Shown here in pieces: positions 45,333-53,865 of a stretch of DNA of 64,000 nt (position 1 is the stretch's first letter; the number at the start of each line of letters is the position of its first letter). Made by a program: the position numbers and the translations under genes. The DNA comes from UBA1431 sp002329665. Lineage in GTDB: Bacteria; Bacillota; Clostridia; Christensenellales; UBA1431. The notes below the pieces were generated by a model. The model was not told the origin of the DNA, did no database searches, and worked only from the letters and a program-made list of their open reading frames with translations. The stretch covers positions 496,001 to 560,000 of the forward strand of contig JAXGXY010000001.1 in assembly GCA_040772545.1 (NCBI GenBank), in the 5' to 3' direction.

Positions 45333-46400
45333 ATGATGAAAGCTCTGCTCATTGGCGATGATTACATCGACGCCGAAATGATGCTGGACGGATTCGCGTC
45401 CTGGGCGGAAAAAGGATGCGAGCTGGTTACTTATCAATGGGCGCTCGGCGGAAAGGAGCAGCTCCAGGCCGTGAACCTTACGCTGGAACAGAAAGGCTAC
45501 GATGCGCTGGAGATCCCGGAGGAGGTCATGGATTACGCCGGTGACGCGGACATCCTCGTTACGCAGTTTTTCCCTGTCACTTCGAGGTTGGTTACGAACG
45601 CGTCCCGGCTCAAAGTCGTTGGAACACTGCGGGCGGGTGTGGAGAATATCTGCGTGGACCTCATGACCGAAAGGAACATCATGGTCATCAACAACACGGG
45701 ACGGAACGCACAGGCCGTATCGGACTTCACGATAGGGATGATGCTTGCCGAGGCGCGCAATATCGGGCGGAGCCATGCGGCCATGAAAGCAGGTTACTGG
45801 CGCAAGGAGTACATCAACACGCCGTTCTGCCCGGACCTGGAAGGCTCGACCGTGGGCATCATCGGTTTCGGGATGGTGGGCCAGCTTGTCGCGAAGAAGC
45901 TCACCGGCTTCGACGTGGAGGTGATCGCCTATGACGCGTACCCCGACGAGGAGGCAGCGGCGAAATACGGCGTTGCCTTCGTCGACCTCGAAACGCTGCT
46001 GAAACGCTCCGACTTCGTTTGCATGAACTGCCGCCTCGTGCCCGAAACCTACCATATGCTGGGCGCACGCGAATTCAGCCTTATGAAACCCACCGCGTTC
46101 CTCATCAACACGGCGCGCTCGGGCCTCATCGACGAAGACGCCATGTGGGAAGCGCTGTATAGAAAGCGCATTGGCGGCGCAGCGCTGGACGTTTTCGATG
46201 TGGAGCCCCCGGGCATAGACCACCGTCTGGTAACGCTGGACAACGTCACGCTGACGCCCCATCAGGCAGGCACGACCGTGCACGCAATGGGAAGGTCCGC
46301 CCTGCGCCTGTGCCGGCACATGTCAGCCCTGTTCGAGGGCAAGGCACCCAAAACGTGGGTCAACCGCGGAAAAGTGGAACTTCGCACGTTGTCCGTATGA
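45333..46400 (+). CDS. D-isomer-specific 2-hydroxyacid dehydrogenase A
   Basis: This 355-residue NAD-dependent dehydrogenase has a C-terminal-type nucleotide fold inserted at about 155-310: VGIIGFGMVGQLVAKKL is the GxGxxG loop, INTARSGLID holds the catalytic Arg, ALDVFDVEP the Glu and LTPHQAGTT the His. The family includes phosphoglycerate, erythronate-phosphate and glyoxylate/hydroxypyruvate reductases. GGGGG lies upstream of the double ATG. It is 23 bases behind the SDR and 38 before the aldolase, so it is within one operon. The substrate is probably a sugar-derived 2-hydroxy or 2-oxo acid. Confidence 0.92.
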   Translation: MMKALLIGDDYIDAEMMLDGFASWAEKGCELVTYQWALGGKEQLQAVNLTLEQKGYDALEIPEEVMDYAGDADILVTQFFPVTSRLVTNASRLKVVGTLRAGVENICVDLMTERNIMVINNTGRNAQAVSDFTIGMMLAEARNIGRSHAAMKAGYWRKEYINTPFCPDLEGSTVGIIGFGMVGQLVAKKLTGFDVEVIAYDAYPDEEAAAKYGVAFVDLETLLKRSDFVCMNCRLVPETYHMLGAREFSLMKPTAFLINTARSGLIDEDAMWEALYRKRIGGAALDVFDVEPPGIDHRLVTLDNVTLTPHQAGTTVHAMGRSALRLCRHMSALFEGKAPKTWVNRGKVELRTLSV

Positions 46401-46438
46401 TACGGAAAAGCAGCCTTACATGAGAAAGGAGAAAGAAA

Positions 46439-47281
46439 ATGCTCGTACCGATCCAGGAAATGCTTGCGGACGCATCGAAGAGGAGGTATGGCCTCGGCAT
46501 GTTCGACGCCATCAATCAGGAGATGGTGGACGGTATCATTGCCGCGGCCGAAGCGGAGCGCGCCCCGGTCATCCTCGCAACGGTCAAGGCCTTCGGGAAC
46601 CTTCTGTCGATGGCCGATTCCATGCTCTACGCCATCAAAAAGGCCAGTGTGCCCATAGCGCTGGAGGTGGACCACGGCACGATGGAAGCCTGTTTCCAGG
46701 GGCTTGCTGCCGGCTATAATTTCGTGATGTACGACGGTTCGATGCTGCCCTTCGACGAAAACGCCGCCAACACAAGGATCATCGCCGAAGCCGCGCATGC
46801 GGTTGGTGCGGGCGTAGAGGCGGAACTGGGGCATGTGGCCAACGCGGAAGTCACGTACGAAAACGCCAACCAGGAGGATAAGGAAAATATCTACACCGAC
46901 CCGGAAGAAGCGGTGAAATTCGTCGAAATGACGGGGGTGGACTGCCTCGCCGTTTCGGTCGGAACGCTCCACGGCCGATACAAAAGCGCGCCGGATCTGC
47001 AGTTCGATCTCATACGCGACCTGAAACAGGCCCTGAACCTGCCGCTGGTCATACACGGTTCCTCGGGCATCACCGACGAGGACGTGAAAAAGGCCGTGGC
47101 CGCCGGCGTGTGCAAGATGAACTTCTTCACCGACCTGGCCGACGCGGCGGCAAGGCGCATCGCCGCGGTGCCCGACATCGCCGCGCTTGGGTTCAACAAG
47201 CTGATGAGCGCCGCCAGGGACGCCGTGAAAGACTGCACCATCGACAAGATACGGCTGCTGGGCGCTTCCGGCAAAGCCTGA
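46439..47281 (+). CDS. Class II fructose-bisphosphate aldolase family enzyme
   Basis: This 280-residue zinc aldolase has ALEVDHGTME (catalytic Asp and Zn His), EAELGHVAN, VGTLHGRYK (Zn His) and VIHGSSG (Zn His), followed by KMNFFTDL, where related enzymes bind DHAP phosphate. The family covers fructose-, tagatose- and other ketose-phosphate aldolases. Between two hydroxyacid dehydrogenases and an FGGY kinase it most likely cleaves a phosphorylated keto-sugar into a DHAP or hydroxypyruvate-type piece plus an aldehyde. It could instead act on a diketo acid. Confidence 0.92.
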   Translation: MLVPIQEMLADASKRRYGLGMFDAINQEMVDGIIAAAEAERAPVILATVKAFGNLLSMADSMLYAIKKASVPIALEVDHGTMEACFQGLAAGYNFVMYDGSMLPFDENAANTRIIAEAAHAVGAGVEAELGHVANAEVTYENANQEDKENIYTDPEEAVKFVEMTGVDCLAVSVGTLHGRYKSAPDLQFDLIRDLKQALNLPLVIHGSSGITDEDVKKAVAAGVCKMNFFTDLADAAARRIAAVPDIAALGFNKLMSAARDAVKDCTIDKIRLLGASGKA

Positions 47282-47345
47282 CAGGCTGTTGGGACGGAAA
47301 CGGGCTGTGCCCTCCCGGCAGACCCCACTAACAAGGAGTGAAACT

Positions 47346-48386
47346 GTGGAGAAAACGAAGATACTGCTGGTCTCCGACGGCGGCGTCACGCCCGACCTGA
47401 TGCAAAAGCTCTTCGAGTTGGAGCAATACGGCGCCGAGGTGACCATGGTCAAGGACATGGACGTACATTCCATTGACCTCATCACCGATCGCATGCATCT
47501 GCTCGAGTGCGAGGGTATCCAGGCGGCGCCCACTTTCAGGCCGCTGCTTGACGTATGCCAGGACAAGGACATCATCTGTGTGCACATAACGTCCATTAAC
47601 CGCGAAGTCATCGACGCGTGCAGGAACCTTAAAGTCGTCGCGTGCATGCGGGGAGGCATCGAGAACGTCGATCTGCCCGCGCTCACGGAGCGGGGCATCA
47701 AATGCATCAATTCTCCCTGGCGCAGCGCCCATGCGGTTGCGGATTTCACCGTAGGAATGATGATCGCCGAGAGCAAGAACATCGCCAGGAGCCACAAAGC
47801 CATTTTCGAGGGCAAATGGAGGAAGGTTTACACCAACCAAGCCTACATCCACGATATGCGCACCCGCACAGTCGGCATCATCGGTTGCGGCCATATAGGC
47901 AGCCGGGTGGCCGAAAGGCTCGTGCCTTTCGGCTGCAGGATACTGGTGTACGATCCGTTCAAGAGCCTTGAAGAGGTTAAACGGCTCGGGTACGACGCGG
48001 TGACGCTGGAAGAGCTCCTGAGGGAGTCCGATTTCGTAACGCTGCATCTGCGCCATTCGGAAAAAACGGACAAATTCTTCGGCTCAAAGGAATTCGCGCA
48101 GATGAAGCCGACGGCGTATTTCATCAATATTGCGCGAGCGGGAATCGTGGACACCGATGCGCTCCTGCACGCACTCGAAACGAAATCCATCGGCGGGGCG
48201 GCCATCGACGTGTTCGACGTAGAACCCCTGCCGTCAGACAGCCCCTTCCTCAAACTGGACAACGTGACGCTGACCGCCCATCTGGCCGGAACATCCAGTG
48301 ACACCATGCGCAATTCCGTCGAGATCGCGTTCGACGACCTGAAAAACTATCTCCAGGGAAAGCCCATGCTGAACGTGTGCAACTGA
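47346..48386 (+). CDS. D-isomer-specific 2-hydroxyacid dehydrogenase B
   Basis: This 346-residue enzyme starts at GTG 47346, with AAGGAG eight bases upstream; the longer frame back to 47289 lacks a site. VGIIGCGHIGSRVAERL binds NAD, INIARAGIVD has the Arg, AIDVFDVEP the Glu and LTAHLAGTS the His. It has the same layout as dehydrogenase A in this operon but is well diverged, so the pair is an old duplication or two separate recruits with different substrates. Confidence 0.92.
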   Translation: MEKTKILLVSDGGVTPDLMQKLFELEQYGAEVTMVKDMDVHSIDLITDRMHLLECEGIQAAPTFRPLLDVCQDKDIICVHITSINREVIDACRNLKVVACMRGGIENVDLPALTERGIKCINSPWRSAHAVADFTVGMMIAESKNIARSHKAIFEGKWRKVYTNQAYIHDMRTRTVGIIGCGHIGSRVAERLVPFGCRILVYDPFKSLEEVKRLGYDAVTLEELLRESDFVTLHLRHSEKTDKFFGSKEFAQMKPTAYFINIARAGIVDTDALLHALETKSIGGAAIDVFDVEPLPSDSPFLKLDNVTLTAHLAGTSSDTMRNSVEIAFDDLKNYLQGKPMLNVCN

Positions 48387-48543
48387 TATCGGAAACGCCC
48401 CAATAGACGCAAGAGCCGAGGTTTGGATTAAATAACTTGCAGCTTGCGGCACAGGTTTAAAGGCTGCGGCGGATGCGCCCGAAAGCACAGCCTGCGCCGC
48501 TCGGATAAGCTGCTCCTGAGAATAAACAGAGGAGGTTACAACG

Positions 48544-50061
48544 ATGGCGAAGTACATTCTGGGAATCGACGACGGTCTTACCAACTCAAAAGCTGTATTG
48601 TTTACCGTAGACGGGGAACAGTTGGCTTCTGCAAGCAGGCATTTTGAAGTGAGCAGCCCCAAGGCGGGGTACGTTCAGGCCGATCCGGATCAGCTCTGGG
48701 AAAACAGCGCGGACTGTGTCAGGGAAGTGATCGAAAAGACGGGCGTGGATCCCGCCGAGATCGGTGCCGTGGGCACGACCGGATACGGGAACGGGGTTTT
48801 CTTTATCGCGGCGGACGGGAGCCCGGCATACGACGCGTTTGGTTCCAACGATTCGCGCGCCGCCGAGATCGCGCAGAAGCTTCTGGCGGAAGTGGGAGAG
48901 GAAATCTGCAACATCAACAAAACGGGCCCGGTATCGTGCCATCCCCTGAGCATGGCGGCCTGGCTAAAGCAGAACGAGCCGGAGGCCTATGCTAAGACCG
49001 CGTGGCTTTGCCAGTGCAAGGACTATATCAACTTCCGGCTGACCGGCGTTAAAATGACGGAGCGCAACGACGTCTCCGGCGCCGGCTATCTCGACTTCTC
49101 CACAGGGGAGTTCAACAAAAAGCTGTTTGAACTCTACGGCGTGCCCGAGATGTACGACAAGGTAGCGCCGCTCGCGGAATTCAGCCACTCGATCGTGGGC
49201 ACCGTGAGCGCAGAGGCCGCCAAACGGACCGGCCTGGCGGAAGGAACGCCGGTGGGCGCGGGGATGATGGACGTGGCCGCCTGCTGCATCGGCACGGGCG
49301 TGGTGGGCGACACGCACGCGTGCGTCATCGTCGGGACCTGGTCCATCAACGAAGTGATAGCGGACCGCGCCGCAGCCAACATGACGTCGATCCAGTTCTT
49401 CGACATTCCCGGAAAGATCCTCAACCTTTCCGGCGGCGGGACATCCGCTACGAACCTCGAATGGTTCGTAAACGAGTTCGGCCAGGGCTGTGCAGCCGAA
49501 GCGGAGAAGCGTGGCGTATCCAAATACGACATAGTGACCGAAAAGGCCGCGACGCTCCCGGCGGGCGGAACCAGCGTGCTCTACCTGCCTTTCATCGGTT
49601 TGCCCAACGTCCACCCTCGCGGCCGCGCCGGATTCAGCAACATCGGGATGGGACACACTTTTGCGGACATGGCCCGTGCGCTGTTCGAGGGGATCACGTT
49701 CGAGCACAAACGGCACATCGACAACATCCGCGATCAAGGCCTGCCCGTTCCGGCGGTCCGGCTGGCCGGCGGCGGGGCGAAGAGCCCGTTCTGGAGCCAG
49801 ATGTTCGCCGATATCCTCGAAGTCCCCGTGGACGTTGTCGGCGTCACGGAACTCGGCGCGCTGGGAACGGCCGTTGCCGCGGCGCTCGGCGCCGGCATCT
49901 ACAGGGACTATAACGAGGCCATTTCCAAGGCGGTCGAACTCAAGAAGACGTATTATCCGATACCCGAAAACACGAAGGCGTACCTGAACCGCTACAGGAG
50001 CTGGACTGCATTGATGAACACGATGATCGCAGGATGGGACAGGGGCGACATCGAACTGTAA
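48544..50061 (+). CDS. FGGY-family carbohydrate kinase
   Basis: This 505-residue ATP-dependent sugar kinase opens with YILGIDDGLTNSKAVLF (phosphate-1 motif) and contains VGTTGYGNGVFF, WLCQCKDYINFRLTG (FGGY signature 1 region), GAGMMDVAACCIG, the ADP-contacting LAGGGAKSPFWSQMFADIL, and the ELGALGTAVAAALG C-terminus. Relatives phosphorylate xylulose, lyxose, erythritol, apulose or AI-2. A GAGGAGG site precedes the ATG. It ends the plus-strand operon, followed by a GC-rich hairpin. It would phosphorylate the ketose produced by an SDR before aldolase cleavage. Confidence 0.93.
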   Translation: MAKYILGIDDGLTNSKAVLFTVDGEQLASASRHFEVSSPKAGYVQADPDQLWENSADCVREVIEKTGVDPAEIGAVGTTGYGNGVFFIAADGSPAYDAFGSNDSRAAEIAQKLLAEVGEEICNINKTGPVSCHPLSMAAWLKQNEPEAYAKTAWLCQCKDYINFRLTGVKMTERNDVSGAGYLDFSTGEFNKKLFELYGVPEMYDKVAPLAEFSHSIVGTVSAEAAKRTGLAEGTPVGAGMMDVAACCIGTGVVGDTHACVIVGTWSINEVIADRAAANMTSIQFFDIPGKILNLSGGGTSATNLEWFVNEFGQGCAAEAEKRGVSKYDIVTEKAATLPAGGTSVLYLPFIGLPNVHPRGRAGFSNIGMGHTFADMARALFEGITFEHKRHIDNIRDQGLPVPAVRLAGGGAKSPFWSQMFADILEVPVDVVGVTELGALGTAVAAALGAGIYRDYNEAISKAVELKKTYYPIPENTKAYLNRYRSWTALMNTMIAGWDRGDIEL

Positions 50062-50098
50062 CCGGTCCTGCGCCATACCGGGAATGACGGAGGAATGT

Positions 50099-50124
50099 GG
50101 GTTCCCGGCCGATGCCGGGAACCC
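50099..50124 (+). terminator. GC-rich hairpin after the kinase gene
   Basis: A perfect 11-bp stem (GGGTTCCCGGC with GCCGGGAACCC) closes on a 4-base loop 37 bases after the kinase stop. There is no T tract, so it may work as an mRNA stabiliser or a Rho-type pause rather than as a full intrinsic terminator. Confidence 0.5.
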
Positions 50125-50232
50125 CATACCGCCGATGCGGTACCGGTGAATCCTTTGTCCGAACTGCCATCGCACAACACTAAAGCGCCCGGCTATGGCA
50201 TAATACAGGCATACCTGCCGGGAGGAGATACC

Positions 50233-50949
50233 ATGACCGAAGCCGGATTCGATCCCTGGGCCACAAAGTACGACGGCTGGTTTAAAACGCCGCGCGGAGC
50301 GACGGCTTTGGCGCTAGAAAAAGATCTGATAATGCGTCTGGCCGAATGCCGGCCCGCAGAGACCGCCCTGGACGCCGGCTGCGGCACCGGGAATTTCACG
50401 TTGGAGCTCTTGAGCCAGGGCCTTGCCGTTGCCTGTCTCGATGCGTCGGCCAAAATGCTGGAGATCGCTAAGGCGAAATCCGACCGGGCGGGGTATCGCG
50501 CCGAATTCCACCACGGGGTGATGGAAAGCATGCCTTTTCCGGACGGCCGCTTTGATCTGGCCCTGTGCGTTTCCGCTCTGGAATTGTCTCCTGCGCCCGG
50601 GAAAGCCCTTGGGGAACTATGGCGGGTGGTGCGTCCCGGGGGAAGGCTCGTTGTGGCGGTGCTCAACGAAGACAGCCCTTGGGCTGCCCAAAGGAAAAAG
50701 AGGGAAGGGGCGTCAGTATGGGAGGGGCAGCGCTTCTATACGGCAAACGAATTTGTTGAACTGCTGCATAGGGCAACGGATCGGCCGCGGGAAGCGATCA
50801 CCTGGAGCGGGTCCGTCTTCTTCGGCCCCCGGCCAACGAAAGCGGAGCTTGATGATGCCTGGAACCTGGAGAGGGCGGGCAGGGCCAAAAATCCGGAGAA
50901 AGCAGCGATGCTTGCGGCCCGCGTGTACAAAACCGGCGATACGGAATGA
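50233..50949 (+). CDS. Class I SAM-dependent methyltransferase
   Basis: This 238-residue enzyme has the Rossmann motif I LDAGCGTGNFTLELLS, the acidic strand 2 end ACLDAS, MESMPFPDGRFDLALC (motif II) and the VRPGGRLVVAVL strand of motif III, all typical of UbiE-like methyltransferases. The start is ATG 50233 with GGAGGAG upstream; the 46 extra codons of the longest frame run through the preceding hairpin. The substrate is unknown, and it probably has no part in the sugar pathway. Confidence 0.9.
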   Translation: MTEAGFDPWATKYDGWFKTPRGATALALEKDLIMRLAECRPAETALDAGCGTGNFTLELLSQGLAVACLDASAKMLEIAKAKSDRAGYRAEFHHGVMESMPFPDGRFDLALCVSALELSPAPGKALGELWRVVRPGGRLVVAVLNEDSPWAAQRKKREGASVWEGQRFYTANEFVELLHRATDRPREAITWSGSVFFGPRPTKAELDDAWNLERAGRAKNPEKAAMLAARVYKTGDTE

Positions 50950-51092
50950 GACCGGGTGCGAGGCGTACCAACAAATCTAACTCATGCAAAAAAAGGTTGC
51001 CGACTCACCCAAAAACGCGGGAAAACAGCGGCTTCTTTTCGGTAAACACAAAATTAAGATGCGCTTCCGTATAATTCCTTATATTCTAAATA

Positions 51093-51121
51093 TTGTATAT
51101 TCATGGCGAAGATGATATAAT
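51093..51121 (+). promoter_or_regulatory. Promoter of the Lin0512/E1/E2 operon
   Basis: TTGTAT (51093-51098) and TATAAT (51116-51121) are separated by exactly 17 bases. Transcription from here gives a leader of about 330 bases. Confidence 0.65.
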
Positions 51122-51127
51122 TCATAC

Positions 51128-51455
51128 GTTGTTTGAAATAGCACATTATGCGAACGCTCGCCGGAAATGCTCATCATCCATCACATCTGAGCGTTGCTTC
51201 AAAAGGAACGAGACCCAGTACCCGACAACACCGCTGTATCGTTTAACCTTTTTCTTTGTCCTGTCCTATTAATACACGTTAAAATATGTCATGCAAACCG
51301 AAAAAATGCGTATGCTGTAACATGGGATTACATCGTATAAAGACCATAACCACGGATGAACTCTTTCAGGCATGAGCCTGGACGGATATTTTATGTTGGC
51401 GGCAAGTTAAGGCCGTTCCAACATCGAATGCAAAAATGGAGGTGGTCACGGAAGC
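51128..51455 (+). other. Long structured 5' leader of the E1/E2 operon
   Basis: No gene is seen between the methyltransferase and the Lin0512 gene. Near its end the leader forms two hairpins: CAGGC-ATGA-GCCTG (51367-51380), then a longer one pairing ATGTTGG with CCAACAT and, inside, CGGC with GCCG (51393-51424). These sit 15 bases before the ribosome site. No TPP, lysine or glycine riboswitch signature was found. The arrangement suits translational control. Confidence 0.45.
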
Positions 51456-51836
51456 ATGGCGAAAAGACGCTACATTGTCGAACTGGGATACGGCGCCGAC
51501 CTGCATGGGAAGGATGTGACGAAAGCTGCATGCCGGGCGGTAAAGGACGCGATTTCACGAAGCTGCCTGTGCGGGATCATCGAGCTGGCGGGCATTAGGG
51601 ACCCGAACAAGATGATCATCCGCCTGCTTATCGGCTGTCCATATCCGGAGCGGGTGGATAAGGCACAGGTTGCAGCGCAGTTGCCTTTCGGGAGCGTAGA
51701 GATCGAGACTGTACCGGGAGGCTTGGAAGCGAAGGGACTCGAGGTCGCCGCCCTGGGCGAAGGTGACAGGATCGTTGTGGCCAACGCCGCATTAACGGTC
51801 TTCCTGGACGAAAAGGACATGGACATGAAAGGGTAA
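51456..51836 (+). CDS. Lin0512 family protein
   Basis: This 126-residue cytosolic protein (YIVELGYGADLHGKDVTKAA, then RSCLCGIIELAGIRDPNKM and VETVPGGLEAKGLE) matches the Lin0512 family, a small uncharacterised alpha/beta protein. It is the first gene of an operon with a 2-oxoacid-dehydrogenase-type complex, 12 bases before E1 alpha. Its placement suggests an accessory or regulatory role for that complex. GGAGGTGG stands nine bases upstream. Confidence 0.85.
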   Translation: MAKRRYIVELGYGADLHGKDVTKAACRAVKDAISRSCLCGIIELAGIRDPNKMIIRLLIGCPYPERVDKAQVAAQLPFGSVEIETVPGGLEAKGLEVAALGEGDRIVVANAALTVFLDEKDMDMKG

Positions 51837-51848
51837 GGAGGAAGAATA

Positions 51849-52808
51849 ATGGAAATAACACCGAACCAGCTCATCGATTTCTATACGACGATGGTAAGGA
51901 TCCGCAAATTTGAGCAGAAGGCGGCGGAGCAGTTCGCGGCCGGCAAACTCCCAGGATTCGTCCACCTGTATGTCGGCGAGGAAGCGGTGGCCACCGGCGC
52001 ATGCGCCAACCTGAACGAAAACGATTTCATCACCAGCACGCACCGAGGGCACGGCCACCTGATCGCGAAGGGCGGAAAACTGGAACTGATGATGGCTGAG
52101 CTTTACGGAAAGGCGACCGGATACTGCAAAGGCAAGGGAGGCTCTATGCACATAGCGGACGTGGACCTGGGCATCCTGGGTGCAAACGGCATAGTCGGCG
52201 CCGGACAACCTATTTCCGTGGGTGCGGCCTTTGCGTGCAAATACAAAGGGACAAACAACGTGGCGGTATGCTTCCACGGCGACGGCGCCTCCAACAGGGG
52301 CACCTTCCACGAGGCCATGAACATGGCCGCTGTTTTCAAGTGCCCGGTGGTGTTTGTCTGCGAAAACAACATGTACGGCATCTCCAACTACCAGAAGAAC
52401 CACCAGACGGTCAGCGACATTGCGGACAGGGCCGCTGCGTACGACATCCCCGGCGCCTCCGTGGACGGCAACGACGTCATCGCCGTGTACGAGGCGGTGA
52501 ACGCGGCCGTGGACCAGGCGCGCAAAGGCGGCGGACCCAGCCTCGTCGAATGCAAGACGTGGCGTCATCGCGGCCATTTCGAGGGAGACCCGGCCACGTA
52601 CAAGGATCCCAAGGAGCAGGCGGAGTGGCTGGCCAAAGACCCCATCCCGCGCTTGGCCAAGAAACTGATCGAAATGAAAGCGGCCACACAGGCCGACCTG
52701 GATGCGATCGATGCGAAGATCGACGACGAGATTGCCAAGGCCGTCGACTTCGCCGAGAAGAGCCCGTGGCCGGATGTGAGCGACCTGCTCACCGACGTGG
52801 TGGCATGA
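51849..52808 (+). CDS. TPP-dependent dehydrogenase E1 alpha subunit (AcoA-like)
   Basis: This 319-residue subunit has the TPP-binding motif GDGASNRGTFHEAMN (GDG-x(n)-N) and GKGGSMHIAD, and STHRGHGHLIAKG with the catalytic-site histidines. It is shorter than pyruvate dehydrogenase E1 alpha of aerobes and close to acetoin dehydrogenase AcoA. With E1 beta it would decarboxylate or cleave a 2-oxo acid or acetoin and pass the acyl group to lipoyl-E2. The substrate is uncertain. AGGAGG precedes the ATG. Confidence 0.9.
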   Translation: MEITPNQLIDFYTTMVRIRKFEQKAAEQFAAGKLPGFVHLYVGEEAVATGACANLNENDFITSTHRGHGHLIAKGGKLELMMAELYGKATGYCKGKGGSMHIADVDLGILGANGIVGAGQPISVGAAFACKYKGTNNVAVCFHGDGASNRGTFHEAMNMAAVFKCPVVFVCENNMYGISNYQKNHQTVSDIADRAAAYDIPGASVDGNDVIAVYEAVNAAVDQARKGGGPSLVECKTWRHRGHFEGDPATYKDPKEQAEWLAKDPIPRLAKKLIEMKAATQADLDAIDAKIDDEIAKAVDFAEKSPWPDVSDLLTDVVA

Positions 52809-52856
52809 CAGGCTCAGGCCCTCAAAGAATCCATAGTGTGAAAGGATGAAGATATC

Positions 52857-53828
52857 ATGACGCAGATGACATACATGGAAGCGCTCAGGGACGGTATGCG
52901 CCAGGCGATGCTCAAAGACCCGAACGTATACATCGCTGGCGAGGACGTGGGAGCATTCGGAGGCTGTTTCGGCCAGACGGGCAGCCTTTTCGAGGAATTC
53001 GGGCCGAAAAGGGTCATCGATACGCCGATCACGGAGACGGCGATCATCGGCAGCGCGGTCGGCGCGGCCTCGGCAGGCCTCCGGCCCATCGTGGAGATCA
53101 TGTTCATCGACTTCATGGGCGTTTGCATGGACGAGATCCTCAACCAGGCGGCCAAAATGCGCTATATGTTCGGCGGCAAGGCGAAGCTGCCCATCGTAAT
53201 CCGGACGCCGTGCGGCGCGGGCATCTCCGCCGCGGCACAGCATTCGCAGTCCCTGGAAGCCTGGTTTGCGCACATCCCGGGCATGAAGGTCGTTATGCCG
53301 GCTACGCCGGCCGATGCAAAGGGCCTGTTGATGTCGGCCGTCGCGGACGACAACCCTGTGCTCTATATCGAGCATAAGATACTCTTGGGCGTGAAAGGCG
53401 AAGTGCCCGAGGGCGAACATTATGTGCCTATCGGGAAGGCGACGGTGGCGCGCGAAGGGTCGGATGTGACGATCATCACCTGGTCGGCCATGGTGCAAAA
53501 GGCCCTTGCGGCTGCGGAGACGCTGGACAAAGAAGGCGTCAGCGCCGAAGTACTCGACCTGAGAACGATATCGCCGCTGGACAAGGAAGCCATCCTCAAG
53601 TCCGTTGACAAAACGGGCCGCGCGATCATACTGCACGAGGCAACGCTTACCGGCGGTGTGGGCGGCGAGATCGCGGCCATCATTGCGGACGAGGGATTCG
53701 ATTACCTTAACGCGCCTATTAAACGCGTTGCGGCCCCCGACTGCCCCATCCCGTTCAGCCCCGTGCTCGAGCAGGCGTGGGTCCCCAACGAGGAGAAGGT
53801 GATCGCCGCCGTGAAGCAGGTCGTTTGA
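52857..53828 (+). CDS. TPP-dependent dehydrogenase E1 beta subunit (AcoB-like)
   Basis: This 323-residue transketolase-like subunit has YIAGEDVGAFGGCFG, with the Glu that activates TPP, DTPITETAIIGSAVGAA and PCGAGISAAAQHSQS with the phosphorylation-loop equivalent. The C-terminal domain begins AKGLLMSAV and ends EKVIAAVKQVV. It is directly behind E1 alpha and forms the alpha2-beta2 E1 component. Confidence 0.92.
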   Translation: MTQMTYMEALRDGMRQAMLKDPNVYIAGEDVGAFGGCFGQTGSLFEEFGPKRVIDTPITETAIIGSAVGAASAGLRPIVEIMFIDFMGVCMDEILNQAAKMRYMFGGKAKLPIVIRTPCGAGISAAAQHSQSLEAWFAHIPGMKVVMPATPADAKGLLMSAVADDNPVLYIEHKILLGVKGEVPEGEHYVPIGKATVAREGSDVTIITWSAMVQKALAAAETLDKEGVSAEVLDLRTISPLDKEAILKSVDKTGRAIILHEATLTGGVGGEIAAIIADEGFDYLNAPIKRVAAPDCPIPFSPVLEQAWVPNEEKVIAAVKQVV

Positions 53829-53865
53829 ACCCCGGAATTGCAGCAAATGAAAGGAACATTATGGC

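Noticed and set aside
51128..51455. Possible TPP riboswitch before the TPP-dependent E1 genes
   Set aside because: The conserved CUGAGA and pyrophosphate-helix sequences of the TPP aptamer are absent.
51792..53846. 684-codon minus-strand frame across the E1 genes
   Set aside because: It is antisense to two certain genes and His/Arg/Asp-rich, an artefact of high third-position GC. The same applies to the long antisense frames at 46262-47815, 48964-50175, 37443-38495 and 53755-55143.
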